A DNA stretch of 64,000 bases from NCBI RefSeq assembly GCF_019399895.1, contig NC_091880.1:2790001-2854000 (forward strand), written 5' to 3'. Positions 51,210-61,451 of the stretch are shown piece after piece; position 1 is the first letter of the stretch, and every line of letters begins with the position of its first letter. The notes beneath the pieces were generated by a model. That model was not told where the DNA came from, made no database searches, and worked only from the letters and a program-made list of their open reading frames with translations. Made by a program: the position numbers and the translations under genes. This DNA is from Cardiocondyla obscurior. Taxonomy: Eukaryota; Arthropoda; Insecta; Hymenoptera; Formicidae.

Positions 51210-51607
51210 GATAAGCAGTGAGGTCCAGTGTCCAGTGTGTGTTTAGTGTTCATTGTTCAGCATCTAGTGTGTAGAAGGATGATTCGTCTCGACCACGATA
51301 TTCTGAGAGGAGGAGGAGGCCTCGGACAGGCATCCTGCCTTGGCGGAGCAACTCTAGGGTGAGGATTCTTTTTCTACTTAGATAGAAATAATTGTTTTTC
51401 GCTTTTTATCGAGATTGCTTTTTTAATTTTTGTATAAGAAATTATAGAATTAGAAATTATAGAAAATTTTATAGTAAAATACAATTAAAGTTGCATAAAA
51501 ATTAATTTTTTTTTTAACAGTGAATATTATATTGAACGATTTTTATAATTGCAATTTTGTTTGTATGTTACAGGATTATCTTATCTCCGCTGCTGCGCAT
51601 CGAACCG
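51210..51607 (+). ncRNA. Putative two-exon non-coding transcript, copy C of the repeated exon family
   Basis: Exon 51210-51358 lies between a CTGTTGCAG acceptor and a GG|GTGAGG donor. A 215-base intron and a 34-base mini-exon (51574-51607) follow, between TGTTACAG and GTGAGTCC. The larger exon ends with the family core (GAGAGGAGGAGGAGGCC, GGCATCCTGCCTTGGCGG, AGCAACTCTAGG). The mini-exon shares CTCCGCTG..GC.CAT with the one on the minus strand at 6,132-6,175. A frame starting MIRLDHDILRGGGG exists in this copy alone and is not kept in the others. Further exons downstream were not recognised. Confidence 0.55.
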
Positions 51608-54600
51608 GTGAGTCCGATTTTTTTTTATAATGCGTTATAACCTCTGCGTTGAGGAATCGTACAAATCGTACAAATCTTTTAAAGTCGTACGATTAAATAA
51701 AAATTACAATAGCTAATAAAATAATTTTATATACATATAAAAATCTAAAATAATATTAATACAAAAAATTAAACGTTTTTATAAAATTCTAATTTTATTC
51801 TTTAAAATAAATTTTCTTAAATTTCTTTCGGGTGGGTATTATTTTGAATACGCTTGTAGTTTATAAAATAGGACTAGAAATCGGGAGTATTATAAGATAA
51901 TGAGATGTTACGAGAACATCAATCAAGGAAAAGGGTCTAGGAAATCGGTGTGTGAAGCATTTTCTTTCCGATCGGTGAAACGTTAATATTTGACAGTCAA
52001 CAGAAAGAAAAAAAGAAAACGGAGCGAAACCGGTTAAATTATTGGGCATACGCCTCTTCGGTGTACAAGAAATTAACGAAAATAGAATACTTTTGATAAG
52101 AAGTAAAAAAAAAAACTTACGACATTTGCGAAATGAATTACAATATGACGTTTGAAACAATATTTATCCGTAATCGTCGAAATGCGCGGTAGCAATTAAG
52201 TAAGAAATTAAATGGCGAAAGCGATCGGATAACGAAACCAAATTAAAGAGTTAATTGTTAATCTACAAGGTTGATCATATACCATATTTTAACGAGGTGA
52301 CAACGCAGTTGACACTCTTATGCGCCTCTGCGAGAAGAAATCTCGCTATAATTGCAGATTCGTGTTACTTAAAATCGAGGCGCAGGAGTAATTTAAAAGC
52401 GATTGCAAGGCGAATGCAAATTTATTTGAAGTATCATTGATATTAAATACTACAGTAAATCCTCTTGCTTTTACAAAATGCACGTGATCGTAAACAATCG
52501 CGAAACAAGTTTGCGCCGAGATAATCACGTTCGGAAGTAATGCGAGGATATTATACGTTTTTACGAGCTTTTTCAATTTTTTAAGGCGGCTTAATCACGA
52601 GATAGAGTGACGATCTATTAATCAATTTAAAATTTGAATCAAAAACCCCATCGATATGTTCGATCTCGAGCATCGTCCCTGAGTACCTAGATCCCGGCTG
52701 CGAGGATTCGCGTGCATCGCGACGGAAAATATTCCGCTTTATTCCGCGAATACATTCGGCGGACCGTTTAAATTTTTCTACTACTATGAAAATGCCATTG
52801 TCTCACGAGGGCGCAAGACGTTCGTTCTCTATCGTTCTTTTCTTCATGCCGGCGCGAAAGTGCGACGACTCAATTTACTCGCGCTCGTAAAAATTCCGCA
52901 GATGTCACGGGAGCATAAAGCCCATGTTAATTGCACGCGGAATTAAACGACCCTGTCAAAGGCGCGCTCTAGGACCCATTAATGACGCTCGTAATGATGT
53001 CATCTTACGTCCTTCGTTTAGCAAAATTTAAAGGGAGGGAGGGTGGGGGAGGGAAGAAAAAAGGAAGTAGAGAGGAGAGAAAGAAAACGACGTGAGAGTG
53101 AGAGAGGAATGAAGGGCGAATGGATGAAAAGGGCGCGAGGATCACTGGCGAGGCGGCGCCGAGCAGCCGGAATAATTTCCCGCATAAGTATACACGCGTC
53201 AGTTTAATTATCATCGGGAAGCGTCCCGTTTAATTACTGTGTCGTGGCTCCCTTTAAATTACAGACAGCAGGTGCTCCCGCGACGGCGGCGGCGGCGGCG
53301 CGGCCGCGCTTTGCGGTGACCGTTTCCTTAAGATTTAGAAACCACCGTGATGAGAACGGGTTCATTAAAGTTTATGCGGACGGTAAAACGCGCGCGATAA
53401 ATTACGTTCTCGTCCTTTGTCCTTCGCGGTACGCGGATACGATCGCGGATGAGGATTATTGAAATTCCACGCCCCGATGCGATTTGCTAACGCGCGTTAC
53501 GTGCCTCACACGCGAGCCAGGGCGATCCTCGTTGTCTCGTGAGAGTGAAATTAATTAGCACGACGTTACATTAGCGATCCGCGCGATTTTATTTTCGCGC
53601 GGCAGACGTATAAATTATTCGATAATCCGCGGGAAGGTAGTTATCGACATCATATATGCAAAAGCGAAAAATAAAAATATAAAAAAAAAAGAGAAAAAGA
53701 AAATTGAGGCGCAACGCAGGTATTTTGGGCTCGATTTACTCGAAATGATTTATTAACATTATAAAAACCAATCAAGTCGTTGGATTTGTATTCAATTTGA
53801 ATAAGAACGACGATCTTTTGTTAGTTTTATTAGTTAACGATGGACCGAATCTTCGTTTAGATGTCAGACGGTTTCATCCGACAGGTTTCGAATTTGCATG
53901 AGAAGCGTTGTTTCGGGAAAAACTTTTTATCATGTTAAGCAGAAGGCTGGATATAGCACGCGTTTAATTTTGAAAAGACGAATACACATCGTGATCTGTA
54001 TCTTTCAAAAGATGATGCATTGCTGAGGGTCTTCGATTTCAACCGTAAAAAAAGAAATAAAAATAAATAAATTCTTGCATTTTTTACGAATAATAAATCG
54101 AAAAATAATTAACGAATTAGATCATGTTTTTGTATCTGTCTAAAGTACTTAAATTTAATATTGAACTAGTAAAACGTCATTAAACTTCTTTTTGAAAATG
54201 CCGATACTTCTCGTCATTCGTCAGCAAACCGTAGAAATTTCGAATCAAGAAAAAAAAATTAAGAGTACATCGGCATTACTTGTGACACGCGAGAGGAAGA
54301 AAATGGAATTCCATCAGTTTTTCCGGAGTCGATACTATCAATAAATAATAATTGCGTTGCATGTGTGCGCGTGCCATGAATAATTTGTAATAATGACAGA
54401 TACATGCTTTACGGAAAACAACATTCCCCGGGGATCCCCGATGTCATACGAAATTCTATATCTCTTTGTAATAACAGATCAGCGCTTATAATTTCATTTC
54501 TATCTTTCTCTTTTCTCTCTCTCTCTTTCTCTCTCTCTCTTTCTTCCTCTTTCTCTCGTGGGGATGAAATTAATCGTCCGCGTAAACCCTACATATGTAT

Positions 54601-55593
54601 AACCGCGCATTGTGTTTTACGTTAAACTTTATAAAACCCCGACGGGACATTCATGCTCGTGGGATGCGCTTATCGTCGGAGCATATCTCGACTGCTTGCG
54701 CTATGACACGTCGCAATGTTTATCGAGCTGTGCCGTCCCTTGCAAAATTCCCAGTATCTCATCTCTTTTCCGCCGAATGCTGTTAAAGTATGCAAAAATT
54801 AATTAATTGGATACGATGTTAGATAATCGTTCGAGGCACGTTGGCACTGGCGACGCTTATGTAACTCGCGTTATACCTGAACTCAACGGGCGGTTGATTC
54901 GAAATAACTCTGATAAAAATTATCAATAATGCAAAACTTATTGCTGATGTATCTAGCAAAGTGTGTGCCAGGTTGCGATTTTTGATAACTTCTAAATGAT
55001 TAGATTCGATGTACGTTGAGGGGAAGGGGGGAGTGATCTATGTGTGTGTTCGATTTACGACTCTGTCTGAAATCGATCGGAGCAACTTGGATAGGACACG
55101 CGAGACACCCGCCGCGGAATCATGGAATTAATGCCACTGAAATATTTATGATTGAGCGCTTCGTGATCGTGCCGCGGATTGGGGTTCGACCCTTCGAAAC
55201 TCGCGTCTTGTGCTGAGCGCGGCCCGATTTTCCACTCGCTCGGACCGCACGTACGCGGCCTAGAAGCCCGTCGGCCTCATAAAGCTAAGTAGTAATTATC
55301 GTCCGCCGACATAGGCAAATATAATTACCCGCGCTCGTTGCTAATCACATCGCAACTATCGCATTGCGACGTTACGTTTGCTTCGACGCATCCTGTTTTA
55401 CATTCATTAGAAGCGAAAATAAGGCAGATCGATCTTCTCTGTGTCGAATTCTCTTATAAATAAGAGCGAGAGATTAAGCGCTGTTTTTCGTCGTCGAGGA
55501 GAGATAATTATGTTACATAACGAATCTTTCGAATTATAATTGCACGTTTAATCACATTCTTTTTAAATCTATAAATTAATTTGGCAAATATGG
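51608..55593. other. Gene desert, part 3; no gene recognised
   Basis: AT-rich with CpG-richer parts near 53.0-53.6 kb. It includes a purine-rich low-complexity run (about 53,033-53,110) and a TC-rich run near 54,510-54,555. No protein or RNA gene is supported. Confidence 0.5.
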
Positions 55594-55786
55594 GGACGGC
55601 AGCTAGCGAACGTGACTTTAACGTCGTATGCGTTGTGTTTCACATGTACCGCATGTATATACCGCGCCGGCTGGTTTGCCGATGACTGATTTCTCCCCGT
55701 TCTCTCATCCTCTACCTCTGCCGTCTAGGATTACGTACACTAGCCGCTGTCGCCGTAGAAAACGTAATATCTGCCCTTCGGTGTAC
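55594..55786 (+). mobile_element. Terminal-inverted-repeat element, copy 3 (MITE-like)
   Basis: Closely matches the minus strand of 14,024-14,241: the shared blocks are GGCAGCTAGCGAACGTGACT, CATGTATATACCGCGCCGG, GGTTTGCCGATGAC and CTAGGATTACG. Most differences are C/T or G/A changes. The right outer end (ATATCTGCCCTTCGGTGTAC) is present; the left outer end appears lost. No coding capacity. Confidence 0.7.
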
Positions 55787-58700
55787 AATATGTTTAGATA
55801 GGAAAATCATGTTAGACAGACGATTGTTCCGGATTGTTGCAATATCGAAGAGTTATGATTCGTGAATAATGGACAATTGCACATTCGAATAATTTTCATG
55901 CTCGCGCTTTCGCGACTTTCAGCAACTTTGCATGATAGAGTTTTTACGTGTACGTTTTATTACCGTCATAAACATGGTGTTATCGTCGCAATTATTAGCG
56001 TAAATTTCTCTATTACCATACATATAGATTTAGAAATCAGCACTCTCGTTGCAATCTCAAGGCATGAAGCGAATCGTAGCTAAAGAAGTCTCTTCGCCAC
56101 TTTTTATCTTTATCAAATATCAATTTCGCATTAAGTCATGATATTATCTTATAACACAAGTATCGATGTCTTATAAACTCGATGAAAGTCAGCTAACGTG
56201 ATTGAAAAATGCAAGAAAAAATTATAATTAATTATTACTGCTTGTTAATACAGCAAATAAAAAACCACAATCTTATTATTTTTTTTTTATTTTTTTTTTA
56301 AGAGATTGTTGGTAGATACTCTTTTGGTTATGCTTCAAGAAATAATTTAATCTACGTATAAAAACAAAAAAGAACTGCAGATGATTCTAGCGGAAAGCTC
56401 GAGCACTCGAGTAGCGAGAGAAAAGTCGGATTGTCGAACGTCTGCGTTATAGGGTGAGTTTACTGCCCATTCATAATTAGCGGTAATAAACTCAGAGATG
56501 TGGAAACCAGAGCGGGGAATCGGTTGATGATACCGAAATAGGTACCGTACCAGGGCATAGTTAGGAAAAAAAAAGAGTAAAAAAAAATAGAGAACGCATT
56601 CGTGAACCGGACATGATTCTCTAACGGTGAGTTTGGTCGTAATTGAACGTTCTCGCACGTGCAACACTCCAAATTTTATATAATAGAAAAGAATATTAAA
56701 ACTCGTATGAAATACGACGTGGAGTAGCCAAAGGAAGATAAATAAAATCTGAAATATATGTAATGAATACCGCGATAACTTTATGAGGAAATCTCTTAAA
56801 CCTAAAACGACAGATAAAACGGAGGATGGCACTCGGTTATCATCTCGCGATATGATTTAACAGCTATAACCCCCCTTTTTTTATATTCTTTCGTATAAAA
56901 TGCCTGGGGAGTAGCCTCGATAATTTACAATCTTTAAGCATCGACGTTGCATTATCGCGCCGCGCGGAATACTAGTAGAAGAAAAGCGAGGCAAACGGGG
57001 GCCGTGCTCGATTTTCATTAATTTACGATCGTGTTCGATTCTCGCGTGAAGAATTTCAATTTTAGCCCGCAAACGTGTCATCGGCTAATGACTCGATTGC
57101 CGATGATTACAACGTTTAAAGCTCGTAAAGAGCGGTACAAAGTTACGGCTGATCGTAAGCGATTACGACAAATTTTTCATTTGCGGTTGATCCGCGGTTC
57201 CATTGAGCGCGAGGGGAAAAGTTAATTGGGGACTAATGGCAGTTAATACGGCCCCAGGCGTGCAATATACCGTACGTTTACACGGAGGATGAGGCGGAAA
57301 ACGAAGAGAGCCGAAGATAATAGGCCTGCAAAGCTAAGATAGTTACCTGCTAAAAGTTAAGTTTTTCACGCGGTTATTAGGCGAGAATAAAATTACAGTT
57401 TCGTCCATTGGATATATATTTGAGAAATAAAAAGTAATTAATTCTTTCAAAGTAGACCCAAGGATAGATAAACTTGTTAGAAAAAAAAAAAAAATTTACT
57501 ACGACTTTTTTAATAATTACTATAACAAACCAGGTTTTTTTTTATTTATTAAAACATCTTTTGAATTGGTTTTCTTTTGGAAAATAAAATTAAATGTGTA
57601 TATATTTCTCAAGCGTCTCTTACGTTTATTATTAACATTTAATTGCGAACTTTATATACGGTATTATTAATATGAGGAATACGCGAATACGCGGTCTGGG
57701 ACAAGAGCTAACGTTAAAAGAAGTCATCAGCCCATGCAGGTGAAAAAAAAAAAAACGAAGGGCCAACCGATCGGGCGCTCGTGTCTCACCGCCCAGTAAT
57801 AGATTATCGTCGATCGTTCCTCGCCGCGGGAAGAAACCGGTGAAGAAAAGAAGGCTTTGTGAGGTAGATGAGGTGGATGGCGGAAACAAAAAATAAATTG
57901 ATTATCCGTGTCCAAAGGGATAATTTGTTTTCGCCTTTTCGCTCAAGATCCGGGCTATCTTCGATCAATATCAGAAACCGTCGCTATATAAACAGGGAAT
58001 AAAAAACGGATAAACGTTGCTCAAGTTGTTAATTCATTAGTTTTTTGTGACGTCCGTATGACCGGCGTGACGAAGCACAACGACGTGTTAAAATTTGAAC
58101 AGCCACTATTTCGTCGCTTTGAGAAATATCCGGCGTTCCCCTTTTTATTCGTAAAAAGTACAAAAAGAATAAAGAAAGAAAAAAGAAACGTTGTAATTGT
58201 TTTACTTCCAAGATAATAAAACCGAAAGTATGATACTTCAGGGAGACTCGGTATGTTCAAACCGGTAGGTGTTTCTTGCTTTCGTTCTCGAACTTCCGTT
58301 CATATGTGTGAGATTATTCGGATGTAGCAGGACCGACGACGTTAAACTTTGACCCGTAAATCCGTTGACTTTATGGATCTTTAAATTATTCAAGATGTCT
58401 TTAATAATTAGGAATATATGTATGCTATAAGATGAATAAGATGAGACTTTAAGGAGCTGTGCGTTAAAGCCCCAGGGTCTGTAATAATAATCAGAGACAT
58501 TTTAATTGAGCAGATGCTAATCAATTTCCTGTAATATTAAGACGTTATTTAAATATTATTATGTAGTTCCCAGTCGCGATAATTACTGCAAAAAAATTAT
58601 TTTTTTTCTTTCTTCTTTTTTTTTTTTAATTTAAGCCAAAGTCTTTTAAAGATTTCCCAAAGTGACAGATGCGCGTTAACAGAGGTTGCATGATAACTTT

Positions 58701-61183
58701 AAAAATATTCTGACATGCAAATGCAAGACGCGTATCATGTAGCACGCGTGCGAGCACGAGACCGCGCATCGACTTACGCAGGTGAATCGAAGAAGCGAAC
58801 GGAGAGTCGGTCTTTCTCGGCGAGGATGCCGACTTATCGTACCGATCGTATAAATTGCCGCATTCCGATAGAAATCGGGCAGTGTGGCCCGATTATCTCG
58901 CGCTCGTTCTCGCTTTCTCTCTTTCTCCCTCTCTGTCTTTCTCCCTCGCTCCCTTTCGTTATCTCGCGAATCGCGACTCGCCTTCGCTTCGGATCGCGAA
59001 ATGCAAATTGGCCAATTACAGGCACAACGCGCGCACCGTCGACACCGTGCATGGTGGTTTATCTCACTTTTTGGATTTCTCAATTTACTGACCGAGACGC
59101 GCGTCTAACTTTCGAAGAGATATGCAGAGAAGTAAGATAATTTGGTATTTTACGCTACGCGACGAGATAAATCTTAACAGAAATTTTATTTTTATTTTTA
59201 TTTCGAAGAATATATTTTTTTTTATATACTTTACATATGTGGAAAATTGTTTTTTTTATTATTTTTTTTTTTTAATTGTTGTTATACAAATTAAAATATT
59301 GGCTTTAAATTATTTATTGCATTTAGTTTGAGAAACGGAAAAATTGAGAATAATTTACATAATTTTATTTAGACTTTAACAGACAAACGCGTTAATATTT
59401 CGTGAATGACGTTATTTGCATAATACGCGAATTTGCGTATCGTATCATTGTTATAATCGGCGCTTTATTGCAATTTGAACGCTTACCCTGTAATTACGCC
59501 GGTTGTACGTAATTGTACGATACAATGAGCAATTGCGCGGCGATGTGCGGGAAGGTCATAAGCAAAGTGGGACAATTTCCGGCTTTACCGTGGCACATTT
59601 ATCATTAATCCGGCGAGAAATACGCTTTAAGGGCTGCATTACACGTTTGGTGGAATCATAAATACTGATTGCTTGCAGAGTTCACTGTAATTACGATACG
59701 TCTGAGCTGATCCTCTTTCGTGGAAAGATAATTACATCGCGCACAAGCTGCGTCGACACGTAAGCTCTTGCTTAACGCTTTTTTTTTTTTGTTTTGTTTT
59801 TTTGTTTCCCCGCGACGAACTCAATGCGATAACACGACAATAGTGTACGATCGATTCATTGACACCCAACACGTTTATTAGGCTTTAATCGAATTATATT
59901 AATTAATTAATTAAGGTAGGTTAATAAATAATACCTTAATACCTGGCCATCGAGCAAAAAAAATTTGTTAAATTATTTATACATTTAAAATAGTTTTATC
60001 TAATACGTAATATGACAGAATTATTTATGGTACAAACATGGCAAAAATTGAAAAAAAAAAAAAAAAATGATAGGGTGTCTGTTCTCGTAATTGATAGGAT
60101 CACGCGAAACATTGAAAATTGAATACTGGAGTTCTTACGTACTCCAGTCGTATATTACAGTGAGTTATGACTTTTATTTTTGCATACAAGATTATACGTA
60201 TTTCACACAAGTGCAGTTGGAATCCTCCGTTTAAACGATTATGCCGTTAATTGCTCGAACAGACGTAACAAAATTATCTTATCGCGGCAACGGCCAACCT
60301 TCGCCGTCCAAGGAAAAACGTTTGGCCAAAGACGGAGAATGAGCAAGGGACAAATGACACGTAGGAAAGTTTAATTTTTTTTTTTTTCTTTTTTTTCCTC
60401 ATACCATATAGTTATCAGAGCACAACGATTCTGCGGCTGAAAAACATGCACTTTGCTTAATTATTGAAAACACACTTGATGAAGTACATACGCAAGGGAT
60501 AGCTAATTAGAGGAATCGGTGAAAAAGGAAAGAAAATTATAACACAGGGCGCTTATAAGAAAAACAATTTATTCGATCAATATCTTCTTTAGCAATAATA
60601 AACATATTTTTGGTTTTACCGATTAACATGAATCGCTCGCTCACGCTCGCAAAATTTTATCACTATTGCGCTCGCTCTTTCTCTCTCTACATATATACGG
60701 GGGGAGGGTGGGGGAGGGAGGGTTTTCTTTTCACACTCGCTGGACACATACACGAATATCTTGAAAGGTACCTATACTTATTGACCTATTAGTCGCGAAT
60801 TTTTCTCATATAACTTCATATAATTATAGCACAAAATTGCTTAACGCACGAGCCTCGTGTCGGACGTGTTCGCGCCAGGTATTCGCTGACTACTTGACTT
60901 TTTTTTTTTCCCCCCCGTTTTAAATAATCGATTAAAACAAAGGGATTGACACCGAGGCGCAATCCATCGGTCGCAAAAGGCCGCTCACCGCGGGTCTTTC
61001 GTCGCTAGCGAATTAACGAAACGTCGTTGATCTAAACTAGGCTTAATCTTCGCGGATAATTAATCAACTAGCTAATTCTAATGGTATGTTACAATCTGTA
61101 CGTAAGGCCGTAATCTCTGGTAAGCCTTCGAGTACCCGCGAAGTTATCTCGTCGTTATCGTGAAATAATTTCGGGCCTCGTAT
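55787..61183. other. Gene desert, part 4; no gene recognised
   Basis: AT-rich non-coding DNA downstream of senseless, with CpG-richer patches near 58.7-59.1 kb. It has poly-T runs near 59,250 and 59,780, a poly-A run near 60,050 and a G-rich GGGGGAGGGTGGGGGAGGG stretch near 60,700. No coding or structured RNA gene is supported. Confidence 0.5.
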
Positions 61184-61263
61184 TTTATTTAAATTTCAGA
61201 AAAAAAGGGGGAGAAAAAAAAAACTCGACTGCGTTACCAATCGATCAGGCCCAACTTATGCTA

Positions 61264-61287
61264 TCTTTGGTCCTCTAGCCGCTATGA
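61264..61287 (-). promoter_or_regulatory. miR-9a target site in senseless 3' UTR
   Basis: Read on the plus strand this segment is almost the sequence of miR-9a. Positions 1-8 (TCTTTGGT), 11-16 (TCTAGC), 18 and the last five (TATGA) agree, with one wobble and a one-base bulge. The minus-strand mRNA would therefore pair with the full seed, with an A opposite position 1, and most of the 3' half. miR-9a repression of senseless is established in Drosophila. The plus strand does not fold like a miR-9 precursor, since no matching star arm follows. Confidence 0.8.
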
Positions 61288-61444
61288 TTCGTTGCCGGAT
61301 TCGTTTGCGTCGTCGCTTTTTCGCGATCTTTCTCGCCTACGTTTACGCGGGGACGGATATGATTCTTCGGAGATTTTGAAAAATCAGATATTCCTACGAT
61401 AGAAAAAGAAAAAAAAAAACAAAAAAAAGTTTTCTATATTTACA

Positions 61445-61451
61445 TAAAGCT
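61445..61451 (-). promoter_or_regulatory. Brd-box (AGCTTTA) in senseless 3' UTR
   Basis: The minus strand reads AGCTTTA, the Brd-box of Drosophila neural genes, complementary to the miR-4/miR-79 seed. The match extends one base further. A single heptamer can arise by chance. Confidence 0.4.

Noticed and set aside
51275..51358. Frame MIRLDHDILRGGGG... in exon C as a small protein
   Set aside because: The corresponding copies A, B and D have stops or frame-shifting indels, so coding selection is unlikely.
33603..57742. Six GCAGGTG proneural E-boxes (33603, 38836, 43168, 46577, 47308, 57736)
   Set aside because: About three are expected by chance over this length on both strands, so the excess is not convincing.
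61255..61340. Possible mir-9 gene on the plus strand, because the plus strand reads like miR-9a
   Set aside because: No star arm follows within hairpin distance; position in the senseless 3' UTR fits a target site instead.
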